Positions 9,240 through 17,509 of a stretch of DNA of 64,000 nucleotides are shown in pieces. The notes below the pieces were generated by a model. That model searched no databases and was not told the DNA's origin. It saw nothing but the letters and a program-made list of their open reading frames with translations. Each line of letters starts with the position of its first letter. The stretch's first letter is position 1. The stretch spans positions 62,001 to 126,000 of the forward strand of contig CAWBNG010000008.1 in assembly GCA_963790075.1 (NCBI GenBank), in the 5' to 3' direction. This stretch comes from CAYOUV01 sp963790075. GTDB lineage: Bacteria; Chloroflexota; Anaerolineae; Anaerolineales; Villigracilaceae. Position numbers and translations under genes: made by a program.

Positions 9240-10835
9240 CTATTCGCGGAATATGCGCACATGTCGGCGCGGTTCTTTGCCGTATGAATGTGAGGTCAGT
9301 TCGTACTGGCGCGCCATCTCGTGCTGCAAACGGCGCACGACCGACGAACTTGGTGGGAGGTCCACCCAGCGCTCACCATTCAGGACGGCTTCAATTGCCA
9401 CCTGCGTCTGGTGACGGACCGAGTCCATGTCATGGCCGGGGAATTGTTCGGTCGGCAGGTTGAACAGATCGGTCAGGAACTGCTCCATCTGATTGACCGT
9501 GTTGGCGCGCAGCACATAGATCGGCACGCCGCGCTGCTCAGCGTCCATAATTGGCTGCTGGTGGTTGCGGTAATAGGTGCGCAAAGTAACCAGCGCATCG
9601 GCCTCGCCAGCATCCCGCACGACAATCGCCGGAACGCTCAGGCGCTTGGCAGCCTGCATCAGCCGGTTGCGCGCCACGCCATACGGATAGATACGGATGG
9701 TCTGTGTTTTTCCATGGAGCGCATTAACCCGCGCACCAGCGGGCAGATTCTCAGCAGGCTCAACGATTTCCGCCGGTTGAGGCGCACTGCGTCGCACCGT
9801 CCTGCCGTTGGTCTCCAAGCGGTTTTTGGGTGTAACAGAAGCTTTCTCGATGCGGATCTGTCCATCCACATCGCGGCTGCGGATTTCCGGCGGCAGCGGA
9901 TAACCGCGCAGCAGGGCATCGACCGAGGCAGCGATGTCCGGGTGGACAGCCAGCCGGTCGCGCTGCTGGATCTCGATCAGTACATCAAAGGTGGGCGGCG
10001 CGCGTCGTTCCAGGACAGTCTTCTGGGTCCCGCGTCGACGGGCTTCCTCGTCCGAGAGCGTGACTGCTTCGATCCCGCCGACCAGGTCGCTCAGCGTCGG
10101 ATTGAGCAGCAGGTTATCAAGGGCGTTGCCGTGAGCCGTGCCGATCAGTTGAACACCGCGTTCGGCAATGGTGCGGGCAGCGGCAGCCTCCAGTTCGCGG
10201 CCGATCTCGTCGATCACGATCACTTCCGGGTTATGGTTCTCGACTGCCTCGATCATCACCTCGTGCTGCAGGGTCGGTCTGGAGACCTGCATGCGGCGCG
10301 CGCGACCAACGGCCGGATGCGGCACGTCGCCATCCCCGCCAATCTCGTTGGAAGTGTCCACGACCACCACGCGCTTGTTTTCGGCCAGGATGCGCGCAGC
10401 CTCGCGCAACATGGTGGTCTTGCCAATTCCCGGGCGGCCTAACAGCAAAATACTCTTGCCCGAATTGACGATATCTTCAATGATGTCAATCGTGCCATAC
10501 ACTGCCCGGCCGACGCGGCAGGTCAGGCCGACAATGTGGCCACGGCGGTTGCGGATGGCCGAGATACGGTGCAGCGTCCGCTCGAGGCCGGCTCGGTTGT
10601 CGGCATCGAAATCGCCAATGTGTTCGACCACGTAATCGATCTCGTCGCGCGTGACTTCCTGGTCGCTCAAGGCTATTTCTTCTTCCACAAAACGCGCAGT
10701 TGGCACCCGCCCCAGATCCAGGATGATCTCCAGCAGATTGTCGCTGTTATTTTTTTTCTTGACAGCCTCGCGCACTGCAACCGGCAGAACGTCCAACAGG
10801 GCGTCTAAATCGTCGGTAATACGCAATTGATTCAT
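9240..10835 (-). CDS. Ycf45/SpoIIIAA-like AAA ATPase with C-terminal R3H domain
   Basis: 531 residues. The central ATPase domain resembles SpoIIIAA and chloroplast/cyanobacterial Ycf45: Walker A GRPGIGKTT at about 133-141 and Walker B VIVIDEIG at about 205-212, followed by the typical GTAHGNALDNLLLNP stretch. After a linker comes a second region and a C-terminal R3H domain whose RxxxH motif is read in VRRLQHEMARQ. R3H domains bind single-stranded nucleic acid. The start at 10835 overlaps the stop of the upstream GNAT gene (TAATG) and has a GGAAAG ribosome-binding site, so it is preferred over an ATG four codons upstream. Biological role unknown. Confidence 0.88.
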   Translation of the reverse strand: MNQLRITDDLDALLDVLPVAVREAVKKKNNSDNLLEIILDLGRVPTARFVEEEIALSDQEVTRDEIDYVVEHIGDFDADNRAGLERTLHRISAIRNRRGHIVGLTCRVGRAVYGTIDIIEDIVNSGKSILLLGRPGIGKTTMLREAARILAENKRVVVVDTSNEIGGDGDVPHPAVGRARRMQVSRPTLQHEVMIEAVENHNPEVIVIDEIGRELEAAAARTIAERGVQLIGTAHGNALDNLLLNPTLSDLVGGIEAVTLSDEEARRRGTQKTVLERRAPPTFDVLIEIQQRDRLAVHPDIAASVDALLRGYPLPPEIRSRDVDGQIRIEKASVTPKNRLETNGRTVRRSAPQPAEIVEPAENLPAGARVNALHGKTQTIRIYPYGVARNRLMQAAKRLSVPAIVVRDAGEADALVTLRTYYRNHQQPIMDAEQRGVPIYVLRANTVNQMEQFLTDLFNLPTEQFPGHDMDSVRHQTQVAIEAVLNGERWVDLPPSSSVVRRLQHEMARQYELTSHSYGKEPRRHVRIFRE

Positions 10836-11839
10836 TATTCTTTCCATACAATAGGTTCGGTCCCCGGCCGGCCGCTCTCTCTGAGCAGGTTCAGTCCCTG
10901 TTTTGCCTGCAACCCATCTCGGTTCGAGGTATGCGCCATGGGTGTGGCTGGTTTGGCCCAGGCTGCCTCCGGATTTGTAGCAAGCTTTTCAGCCCGCTGG
11001 GCAGCAGCCAGATATTTTACCATCACGGCCTGCCGGGGACCGGAAAGCGCCCCCAGGTCTTCCAGGGCAGGCTCAAGCCAGGTCTGATACGAGCGCATAC
11101 ACAGATAGATCGGACGTCCGCGCCGGTCCGGTAAAGCCTTGACCAGGTTCGAAAGCCGCTCGGCCGCCTTCTCCACTTTCGGGTGAATCAGCGGATTCAG
11201 CATGATGCCGTATGGACCATAGACCAGTTCGACGTAACCGCGGACTTCGTCCGCTTCTCGCAAGACCATGCCCGACACACGCATCGGGGAAGTTTGAACG
11301 GGTTGCAACAACGCCGGCATGATCTGGAAATACAGATTGTGAATAGCGAGCAAATCGCGCTGGCGGGCACGCATCCAGAATGTGCTGGACAACTCGTCCG
11401 ACGAGAGCCTGCTCAAGTCCCAGATACGCTGCCAGGCATAGACGGCAAATCCGGCCCGGCGCAGAGTCTTGAAGACTGGAGAAAGCTCGTCCACCTCGGC
11501 CTGGACATGGACGGCGCCCCATTTGCCAGCCTGTTCCGCCAGGTGATCCAGCAGGGCAGGCAGGCCATCTGTGACCAGGTCGTCACCTGGCGCCAGGAAA
11601 GACAGTCTGGCCGAGGTGTCATTCTCGCGATGCGTAACCGAACCCATCAACGGTGCCTGATCATCATGCGTCGATACCGCCGTGTAGACATGCCTGGTCG
11701 GGTTCAAATAGGCCAGCAAACCTATCGGACCGAGGGGATCGCCGCGTGTCAAGGCACGCGTGATGTCCAGCGCTAAAGAAGCGTGGCGATAGCGGTAAAC
11801 GGTCGGCAGGTCTAATAAATCAAGCGGACGAACAGGCAT
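10835..11839 (-). CDS. GNAT-like acetyltransferase
   Basis: About 334 residues. The start MPVRPLDLLDLPTVYRYR resembles the first strand and helix of GNAT enzymes, and the region around residues 70-140 (Gly, then an AEVDELSPVFKTLRRAGF stretch) resembles an acetyl-CoA fold. The C-terminal half may be a second, degenerate GNAT domain. The frame is open to a TTG at 11863 that overlaps the pdxT stop (TTGA); that start would couple it to pdxT. The ATG at 11839 gives the more typical N-terminus. Substrate unknown. It lies between pdxT and the R3H ATPase gene and is probably co-transcribed with both. Confidence 0.65.
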   Translation of the reverse strand: MPVRPLDLLDLPTVYRYRHASLALDITRALTRGDPLGPIGLLAYLNPTRHVYTAVSTHDDQAPLMGSVTHRENDTSARLSFLAPGDDLVTDGLPALLDHLAEQAGKWGAVHVQAEVDELSPVFKTLRRAGFAVYAWQRIWDLSRLSSDELSSTFWMRARQRDLLAIHNLYFQIMPALLQPVQTSPMRVSGMVLREADEVRGYVELVYGPYGIMLNPLIHPKVEKAAERLSNLVKALPDRRGRPIYLCMRSYQTWLEPALEDLGALSGPRQAVMVKYLAAAQRAEKLATNPEAAWAKPATPMAHTSNRDGLQAKQGLNLLRESGRPGTEPIVWKE

Positions 11840-11859
11840 ATGATCTCGAAATCTACCCT

Positions 11860-12438
11860 TCAATCAACCAAAGAGAGGAAATAGCGATGAAAACGGTCAT
11901 CTCTCGTTAACTCGGGATGGAAGGAAGTCGCCAGCAGCTGTCCTTGCTGGGCAGCCACAATGCGACCGTCGGGCAGGGTCGCCAGCACCTGGGCCTGACC
12001 ATGAACCGACTCAATGATTGGCGCCCGAATGAAAACGGCATGGTAGGGCTGATTGCTTCCGTTAACCTGCTCGAGCTGCGGAATGTCGAGCTCGGCTTCG
12101 AACGAATCGACCTGACGCCCAAAGGCATTCCGCTCGACGGTGATGTCCATCAGGCCGAGCAAGGGCTGCTGGCGGCGGGCATCCGTCGAAAGGAAAATTG
12201 CGCCTGCACAGGTGCCCCAAATCGCGTGGGCTTTGCCAAATTCACGCAGCGGCTCCAGCAATCCAAAATCGACCGCCAGTTTTCCGATCGTCGTCGACTC
12301 GCCGCCCGGGATGATCAAACCATCCAGGTTGGCGAGTTGTTTCGGCAGGCGGATTTCCAGTGCTTCCGGCCCCAGGCGTTTGAGCGTGGCAATATGCTCG
12401 GAAAAATCTCCCTGTAATGCCAGGACTCCAATTTTCAT
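11860..12438 (-). CDS. pdxT: pyridoxal 5'-phosphate synthase glutaminase subunit PdxT
   Basis: A 192-residue class I glutamine amidotransferase that supplies ammonia to PdxS. The triad is visible: Cys77 in WGTCAGA, His174 and Glu176 in SFHPEL. The oxyanion region is IIPGGESTT. The start is the ATG of MKIGVLALQGDF; an in-frame upstream extension has no family match. It follows pdxS after 59 bp and forms a two-gene deoxyxylulose-independent vitamin B6 pathway. Confidence 0.97.
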   Translation of the reverse strand: MKIGVLALQGDFSEHIATLKRLGPEALEIRLPKQLANLDGLIIPGGESTTIGKLAVDFGLLEPLREFGKAHAIWGTCAGAIFLSTDARRQQPLLGLMDITVERNAFGRQVDSFEAELDIPQLEQVNGSNQPYHAVFIRAPIIESVHGQAQVLATLPDGRIVAAQQGQLLATSFHPELTRDDRFHRYFLSLVD

Positions 12439-12497
12439 GTCAGCACCCTTGGACAGGGACGATGTCAAAAGTGAGTCCCGCCGTCCATTGCTGGGGA

Positions 12498-13385
12498 TTA
12501 CCAGCCGCGCCCGGCGATCTTTTCTGCTTCAGGCATCTGTGAGATGTTGCGGCCGACCATCGCCTCGCCCAGGTTCTTACTCACCTCGGCCAGGATGGCA
12601 GGATCGTTGTAGTGGGTGACTGCCTTGACGATCGCTGCCGCCCGTTTGGCCGGATCGCCGGACTTGAAGATGCCCGACCCGACGAAGACTCCGTCCACGC
12701 CAAGCTGCATCATCAGCGCAGCATCGGCCGGGGTTGCGATTCCGCCCGCGGCGAAATTGACGACCGGCATACGACCGAGTTCTTTGGTCTCTTTGATCAG
12801 CTCGTAGGGTGCACCGAGTTCCTTGGCAAAGGCCATCAATTCCTCGTCAACCATCGTCTGCAGCTTGCGGATGGCGCCCATTACCGCCCGGGCATGCCGG
12901 ACCGCTTCGACCACGTCCCCCGTCCCGGCCTCGCCCTTGGTGCGAATCATGGCCGCCCCTTCGCCGATTCGCCGCAGGGCTTCGCCCAGGTTGCGGCAAC
13001 CGCAAACGAAGGGCACCTTGAAATTATGCTTGAGGATGTGATTTTCTTCGTCTGCCGGCGTCAGCACCTCAGACTCGTCGATGTAATCAACGCCGAGCGC
13101 TTCGAGGATCTGCGCTTCGACAAAATGGCCAATGCGACACTTTGCCATGACCGGGATCGTCACCGCATCCATGATCTTTAAGATCAGTTCCGGATCGCTC
13201 ATGCGCGCCACGCCGCCCTGGGCGCGAATATCCGCGGGGACACGCTCCAACGCCATGACGGCGCAAGCGCCAGCCTCCTCGGCGATTTTGGCATGTTCAG
13301 GGGTTACGACGTCCATAATGACGCCGCCTTTTAGCATTTGTGCCAGACCTTTTTTTACTGCGAAAGTACCAGTTTGCTGTTCCAT
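12498..13385 (-). CDS. pdxS: pyridoxal 5'-phosphate synthase subunit PdxS
   Basis: Makes PLP from ribose 5-phosphate, glyceraldehyde 3-phosphate and ammonia as a TIM-barrel dodecamer with PdxT. 295 residues. The two catalytic lysines are present: Lys82 in VMAKCRIGH and Lys150 in IRTKGEAGTG. The ATG at 13385 has a GGAGG ribosome-binding site five bases upstream, which decides against the TTG at 13397. It is the first gene of a leftward pdxS-pdxT-GNAT-R3H ATPase operon. Confidence 0.98.
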   Translation of the reverse strand: MEQQTGTFAVKKGLAQMLKGGVIMDVVTPEHAKIAEEAGACAVMALERVPADIRAQGGVARMSDPELILKIMDAVTIPVMAKCRIGHFVEAQILEALGVDYIDESEVLTPADEENHILKHNFKVPFVCGCRNLGEALRRIGEGAAMIRTKGEAGTGDVVEAVRHARAVMGAIRKLQTMVDEELMAFAKELGAPYELIKETKELGRMPVVNFAAGGIATPADAALMMQLGVDGVFVGSGIFKSGDPAKRAAAIVKAVTHYNDPAILAEVSKNLGEAMVGRNISQMPEAEKIAGRGW

Positions 13386-13422
13386 GGAAGCCTCCAAAGA
13401 ATTTACCTCATGGTGTGCTTAG

Positions 13423-13431
13423 ATTCTACCA
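13423..13431 (-). promoter_or_regulatory. pdxS promoter, extended -10
   Basis: On the minus strand TGGTAGAAT forms an extended -10 (TGN plus TAGAAT) about 38 bases before the pdxS ATG. The -35 is poor, which an extended -10 can offset. Confidence 0.45.
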
Positions 13432-13476
13432 CGCAGGAGGGCAGTTAAAAAGAATGGGACACTTTTGCTTTTCCTC

Positions 13477-13504
13477 TTGACAGGTTTGCAATTCCGTGTA
13501 CAAT
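13477..13504 (+). promoter_or_regulatory. strong sigma70-type promoter of the gntR operon
   Basis: TTGACA (13477-13482), a 16-nt spacer, and TACAAT (13499-13504). This is a near-consensus housekeeping promoter 42 bases before the GntR start, so the operon should be highly expressed unless repressed. Confidence 0.7.
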
Positions 13505-13508
13505 TAGT

Positions 13509-13542
13509 ACAATTATTACAATGATACAATTATTACAATGAT
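13509..13542 (+). repeat. two tandem 17-bp repeats, candidate GntR operator
   Basis: The unit ACAATTATTACAATGAT occurs twice in direct tandem (13509-13525 and 13526-13542), and a third partial unit runs into the GntR start codon. The sequence just upstream, GTACAATTAGTAC, is an inverted repeat overlapping the -10. The block covers the expected transcription start, which is the usual operator position for an autoregulated YtrA-type repressor. Confidence 0.6.
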
Positions 13543-13545
13543 ACA

Positions 13546-13995
13546 ATGTCAACCAATACCAACCATGCTTTCGTTTCCCAAATAAAACTGGATTTCCGCT
13601 CGGGTGTGCCGATCTACCTGCAGATCATGCAGCAGATCAAGCATCAGGTTGCCAGCGAAATCATCAAACCGGGAGACCAGCTCCCCACGGTACGGGCATT
13701 GGCACAAGATTTAAGAGTCAACTTCAATACAATCGCCCGCGCTTACAGACTGCTGGATGAAGCCGGGGTCATCTCCACCCAGCAGGGGCGCGGCACCTAT
13801 GTCATGAACATCCCCCCGCCGGAAATCTCGGAAAAAATCCGCCGGGAGGCATTGGAGGCGCTGACTCACCGATACCTGGCGGATGCACGGCGCCTCGGCG
13901 ACTCGCCGGAAGAAGTGCACCAGCTCATAAACGATAAGCTGGCTTTTTGGCAGCAGACCGGTAACCTGCCGGACCCTGCACCTGATCAAGAATAA
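13546..13995 (+). CDS. GntR family transcriptional regulator, YtrA-like
   Basis: A 149-residue repressor. The winged helix-turn-helix spans about residues 15-88 (start SGVPIYLQIMQQIKHQV, recognition region TVRALAQDLRVNFNTIARAY, wing QQGRGTYV). The short C-terminal helical tail, not a large ligand domain, is typical of the YtrA subfamily. YtrA-type genes usually lead operons of ABC transporters and membrane proteins induced by cell-wall antibiotics or bacteriocins. The same pattern is seen here: SPFH, SdpI-like, ABC-2 exporter and YhfC-like genes follow on the same strand. Its promoter carries tandem repeats that are the likely operator. Confidence 0.88.
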   Translation: MSTNTNHAFVSQIKLDFRSGVPIYLQIMQQIKHQVASEIIKPGDQLPTVRALAQDLRVNFNTIARAYRLLDEAGVISTQQGRGTYVMNIPPPEISEKIRREALEALTHRYLADARRLGDSPEEVHQLINDKLAFWQQTGNLPDPAPDQE

Positions 13996-14008
13996 AGAGG
14001 AGGCTAAT

Positions 14009-14971
14009 ATGAAAACCAAAACTGATGTCAAAGATCTAAGCTTGCGACTGCAGGATCGCCTGAAGCCCGACCAGCATATTCCCGGCGTGGCCGGGTTCAT
14101 GTTTGCTGTCTGCCTGGTGATCTGTTACCTCGGCATCCTCTGGATGACCAAAAACGGTGTCACCAGCGATACCTTGATTGGAGCCTGGTTCGTTGCCTGG
14201 ACCCTTTTGGGCATCTATTTCCTTTTTTGGCTCAAGATCGCCTCGCAGTGGGAGAAGGCGGTCATCCTGCGCATGGGCAAGTTCCGTAAACTGGCCGGAC
14301 CGGGCCTCTTCTGGCTGCTGCCGTTCGTAGACACCCTCGCCAACTGGATCGACCACCGCGTGATGGTCACGCCTTTCTCGGCCGAGAAAACACTGACCAA
14401 GGATACCGTCCCCGTGGACGTGGATGCGGTGCTGTTCTGGGTGGTCTGGGATGCCGAAAAAGCCGCCCTCGAGGTCGCCGATTACCGCGCCGCCATCGGC
14501 TGGGCTGCCCAGACTGCGCTGCGCGAGATCATCGGGCAGAGCGTGCTGGCCGATATCCTGATCGGCCGTGCCAAAATGGATGCCGACCTGCAAAGGATCA
14601 TCGACGAGCGCACCACGCCCTGGGGCGTAACAGTCCAGTCCGTGGAGATCCGCGACGTGATCATCCCGCCTGACCTCGAAGATGCCATGTCCCGCCAGGC
14701 CCAGGCCGAACGGGAACGCCAGTCGCGCATTATCCTGGGCGAGTCCGAGAAGCAGATTGCCGCCTCCTTCGCCGAGGCTTCGCAAGCTTACGCCAACAAT
14801 CCCACCGCCCTGCATCTGCGGGCCATGAACATGCTTTTCGAAGGTCTCAAACAAAAGGGCGCGTTGGTTATCGTCCCCAGCAGTGCTGTGGACACCATGA
14901 ACCTGGGCGGGTTGAGCGGCATGGTCTCTTTGGCCCAGAACAATTTACCTGAGAAGAAGCAAAAGAAATAA
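14009..14971 (+). CDS. SPFH/band 7 (slipin-like) membrane protein
   Basis: 320 residues. Two N-terminal TM segments (about 27-47 and 55-75) are followed by an SPFH domain beginning QWEKAVILRMGKFRKLAGPG, with the slipin-like stretch DHRVMVTPF and EKTLTKDTVPVDVDAVLFWVV and the region RDVIIPPDLEDAMSRQAQAER. It ends in a coiled-coil region. Such proteins form oligomeric membrane scaffolds, often linked to envelope stress or NfeD proteases; no NfeD gene is present. A strong GAGGAGG ribosome-binding site precedes the ATG, 14 bases after the gntR stop. Confidence 0.88.
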   Translation: MKTKTDVKDLSLRLQDRLKPDQHIPGVAGFMFAVCLVICYLGILWMTKNGVTSDTLIGAWFVAWTLLGIYFLFWLKIASQWEKAVILRMGKFRKLAGPGLFWLLPFVDTLANWIDHRVMVTPFSAEKTLTKDTVPVDVDAVLFWVVWDAEKAALEVADYRAAIGWAAQTALREIIGQSVLADILIGRAKMDADLQRIIDERTTPWGVTVQSVEIRDVIIPPDLEDAMSRQAQAERERQSRIILGESEKQIAASFAEASQAYANNPTALHLRAMNMLFEGLKQKGALVIVPSSAVDTMNLGGLSGMVSLAQNNLPEKKQKK

Positions 14972-14980
14972 CATACTCAA

Positions 14981-15017
14981 GCCCCGGTCAACGTTTCACG
15001 TGAAACGGAGCCGGGGC
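14981..15017 (+). repeat. nested inverted repeat around the first parS-like site
   Basis: An outer stem GCCCCGG/CCGGGGC (14981-14987 with 15011-15017) encloses the 16-bp palindrome at 14992-15007. The region could form a long hairpin in RNA, which may reduce read-through from the SPFH gene, but no T-run follows directly. Confidence 0.6.
14992..15007. other. parS-like ParB-binding site 1
   Basis: CGTTTCACGTGAAACG matches the bacterial parS consensus TGTTNCACGTGAAACA at every position except the outermost base on each side. parS loads ParB for chromosome segregation and lies mostly in the origin-proximal part of chromosomes. It is in the gap between the SPFH and SdpI-like genes; a second copy lies 0.7 kb downstream. 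Confidence 0.8.
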
Positions 15018-15041
15018 ATCATTCTGTCTAGGGATAAAACT

Positions 15042-15695
15042 ATGAATACCAAAAATACAGTCATCCTGTCGGTCATCCTGATCATCCTGGCCAGCCTGAT
15101 CGGAATCGTGCTCTACCCGAAATTCCCGGCCCAAATGGCCTCCCATTGGGGCATTGACAACCAGGTTAACGGTTACATGCCGCGCTTCTGGGGCGTCTTC
15201 ATGATGCCAGTCGTAGCGCTCGGAATGCTGCTGCTTTTCCTGGCCATACCGCTGATCGATCCGCTGAAAGCCAACATTGCCGAGTTCCGAGGCTATTTCA
15301 ACACATTCATTTTCCTGCTGATGGTCTTTCTATTCTACGTGCAGGGCTTGACACTGGTCTGGAATCTGGGCTATACCCACTTCGACCTGGGGGGCGCGAT
15401 GCTGCCTGCTCTGGGGTTGTTCATGATTTATGCTGGCCTGATGATGAACAAGTCCAAGCGCAACTGGTTCATCGGCATTCGCACTCCCTGGACTCTGAGC
15501 AGCGACAAGGTCTGGAATGAAACGCATCGCCTGGGAGCCAAGCTATTTATTGCCTCGGGCATCCTGTCCCTGTTGGGACTATTTGCAGGTCAATATGCCA
15601 TCTGGCTGGTCATGCTGCCCTTGCTGGGTTCTGCGCTGTTCCTGGTGGTGTATTCCTACGTCCTTTACCAACGCGAACCGAAAGAACAGAAATAA
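15042..15695 (+). CDS. SdpI-like (DUF1648/SdpI) membrane protein
   Basis: 217 residues with about six TM segments. The N-terminal half has the DUF1648 signature (PAQMASHWGIDNQVNGYMPR); the C-terminal half has the SdpI signature (NWFIGIRTPWTLSSDKVW then THRLGAKLF). In Bacillus subtilis SdpI gives immunity to the SdpC killing factor and senses it. The ATG at 15042 has an AGGG site upstream; the longer GTG frame would start inside the parS palindrome and is rejected. Flanked on both sides by parS-like sites. No SdpC-like toxin gene was seen in the operon. Confidence 0.85.
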   Translation: MNTKNTVILSVILIILASLIGIVLYPKFPAQMASHWGIDNQVNGYMPRFWGVFMMPVVALGMLLLFLAIPLIDPLKANIAEFRGYFNTFIFLLMVFLFYVQGLTLVWNLGYTHFDLGGAMLPALGLFMIYAGLMMNKSKRNWFIGIRTPWTLSSDKVWNETHRLGAKLFIASGILSLLGLFAGQYAIWLVMLPLLGSALFLVVYSYVLYQREPKEQK

Positions 15696-15711
15696 GGTTT
15701 CACGTGAAACA
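15696..15711. other. parS-like ParB-binding site 2
   Basis: GGTTTCACGTGAAACA matches TGTTNCACGTGAAACA at 15 of 16 positions, with the full 14-bp core GTTTCACGTGAAAC at 15697-15710. It begins directly after the stop of the SdpI-like gene, in the 30-bp gap before the ABC ATPase gene. Confidence 0.85.
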
Positions 15712-15725
15712 AGACAAGAGAGAAC

Positions 15726-16673
15726 ATGGATACCATCATTGAAGTATCTGGTTTAGAGCGCAAGTTTGGAGAATTACTGGCTGTGGCCGGGCTGACCTTC
15801 GCGGTCCAGGCAGGCGATGTATTCGGTTTGCTGGGCCCAAATGGCGCTGGTAAGACCACTACAGTGCGGCTTCTCAACGGCATTCTCCACCCTACTGCAG
15901 GACAGGCGCGTGTCTTCGGTCTGGACCCAGCCGTCAGCGGTGAGGCGGTTCGCAAGCGGACCGGCGTGCTGACGGAAGGCCCCGCCCTGTACGAACGCCT
16001 GACGGCTCGCGAAAACCTGACGTTTTTCGGCACGCTGGCCGAAATCCCGGAAGAGACGCTCCAGCAGCGCGTGGATGAGCTGCTTTCCTTTTTCGACCTG
16101 GCAGGTCGGGCCAACGACCGCGTCGAAACATTCAGCAAGGGGATGAAACAACGCCTGGCATTGGCGCGGGCCTTGATCCATCAGCCGCCGCTGCTCTTCC
16201 TGGACGAGCCAACCTCCGGACTGGACCCTGAAGCGGCGCAGCACGTCATGGGGTTGATCGAGGATTTGAGTCGCCGTAATGGGCAAACGGTCATCTTGTG
16301 CAGCCACAACCTGACGGAGGCACAGCGTCTCTGCGATCGGGTCGCCATCCTGAACAAAGGTCAAATCCTGGCATTGGGAAGCCTGGCTGAACTGTCCCGC
16401 AAACTTTGGCCTGTCACCTGGCTTGACATTGAATTTCAAAAAGCACCGGAGAACAGGGTGCTCAAGGGTCTCGAGGGCCTACCCGGCCTCCTTCAAATGC
16501 AAGGGACCGGAACCAGGTTGGCGGTTCAGGTGGAGAGTGAAGCGGCTATCCCTGTCATCGTCAGGCAGCTGGCAGAAAAGGGAGCTGCCATCCTGCGCGT
16601 CAATCCACGTGCCTATTCCCTGGAAGACATCTATTTTACGCTGCAACACAAACAGCAGGCAGGTGAAGCATGA
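15726..16673 (+). CDS. ABC transporter ATP-binding protein
   Basis: 315-residue ATPase of an ABC-2-type exporter. Walker A GPNGAGKT at 37-44, signature motif FSKGMKQRLALARAL (a common variant of LSGGQ), Walker B LLFLDEPTSGLD, switch His in CSHNLTEAQ. The C-terminal 90 residues form the accessory domain of drug or peptide exporters. Its stop overlaps the start of the permease gene by four bases (ATGA), so the pair is translationally coupled. Confidence 0.95.
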   Translation: MDTIIEVSGLERKFGELLAVAGLTFAVQAGDVFGLLGPNGAGKTTTVRLLNGILHPTAGQARVFGLDPAVSGEAVRKRTGVLTEGPALYERLTARENLTFFGTLAEIPEETLQQRVDELLSFFDLAGRANDRVETFSKGMKQRLALARALIHQPPLLFLDEPTSGLDPEAAQHVMGLIEDLSRRNGQTVILCSHNLTEAQRLCDRVAILNKGQILALGSLAELSRKLWPVTWLDIEFQKAPENRVLKGLEGLPGLLQMQGTGTRLAVQVESEAAIPVIVRQLAEKGAAILRVNPRAYSLEDIYFTLQHKQQAGEA

Positions 16674-17500
16674 ACTGGCGATCAATTCGAGCCATAGCAT
16701 TCAAAGATATCAAAGAAGTAAGGCAAAACAAAGCAGCCTGGATCCCGGCGCTGATTGTGCCGCTCATTTTCGCAGTGGGGATGCCGATATTGTTCGTCTA
16801 CCTCCCGCAAGCGTTTTCTTCCTCAGTTGGGATCGGACAACAGATGCAGGAGATCCAACAATTAATCACGCGCCTGCCGGCCAATGTCTCCAGGATGTTT
16901 TCGGGCCTGAGCATGGAACAAACCTGGGCGATTTACAGCACCGGCTTCCTGTTGGCTCCTTTGTTCCTGGTCATGCCTTTGATGTTTTCTACCATTATCG
17001 GCGCTGATTCCTTCGCTGGTGAGCGCGAGCGTAAAACGATGGAAGCTTTGCTCTATACTCCTGCCAGTGACAGCGAATTATTCCTCGGCAAAGTATTGGC
17101 CGCGGTGGTCCCAGCCATCCTGCTCTCCTGGATCTCGTTCCTGGTCTATATTGTGATGGTGAATGCGACCAGCTTTCAGGTCATGGGACGCATCTGGTTC
17201 CCACTGCCAGCCTGGTGGCCATTGATGCTCTGGCTGACACCCGCCATCGCGGTATTGGGAATTTCCGCCACCGTGCTGATCTCGTCACGCGTGCGTACCT
17301 TCATGGAAGCCTACCAATTGAGCGGGTCGCTGGTCGTGCTCGTGCTCGGACTTGTCGCCGGCCAGATCAGCGGGGTCTTGTACCTGGGTGTCCTGACAAC
17401 CATCCTGGTTGGCCTGCTGGTCTGGATCGTCGACGTGGTGCTGCTCTGGATCAGCATCCACAACTTCAAACGCAGCGAACTGATCACAAAGATCGAATAA
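16670..17500 (+). CDS. ABC-2 type transporter permease
   Basis: 276 residues with about six TM segments. An N-terminal helix (FKDIKEVRQNKAAWIPALIVP) precedes the first TM, then a large extracytoplasmic loop and five more TM segments. The conserved ABC-2 element GERERKTMEALLYTPASDSEL is seen after TM2. It pairs with the upstream ATPase. Substrate unknown; the YtrA-type operon context suggests export or sensing of an antimicrobial peptide or lipid. Confidence 0.9.
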   Translation: MNWRSIRAIAFKDIKEVRQNKAAWIPALIVPLIFAVGMPILFVYLPQAFSSSVGIGQQMQEIQQLITRLPANVSRMFSGLSMEQTWAIYSTGFLLAPLFLVMPLMFSTIIGADSFAGERERKTMEALLYTPASDSELFLGKVLAAVVPAILLSWISFLVYIVMVNATSFQVMGRIWFPLPAWWPLMLWLTPAIAVLGISATVLISSRVRTFMEAYQLSGSLVVLVLGLVAGQISGVLYLGVLTTILVGLLVWIVDVVLLWISIHNFKRSELITKIE

Positions 17501-17509
17501 GGAGCTAAA

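Noticed and set aside
9321..10442. 373-codon plus-strand frame over the R3H ATPase gene
   Set aside because: Antisense to an ATPase with intact Walker motifs; no domain of its own.
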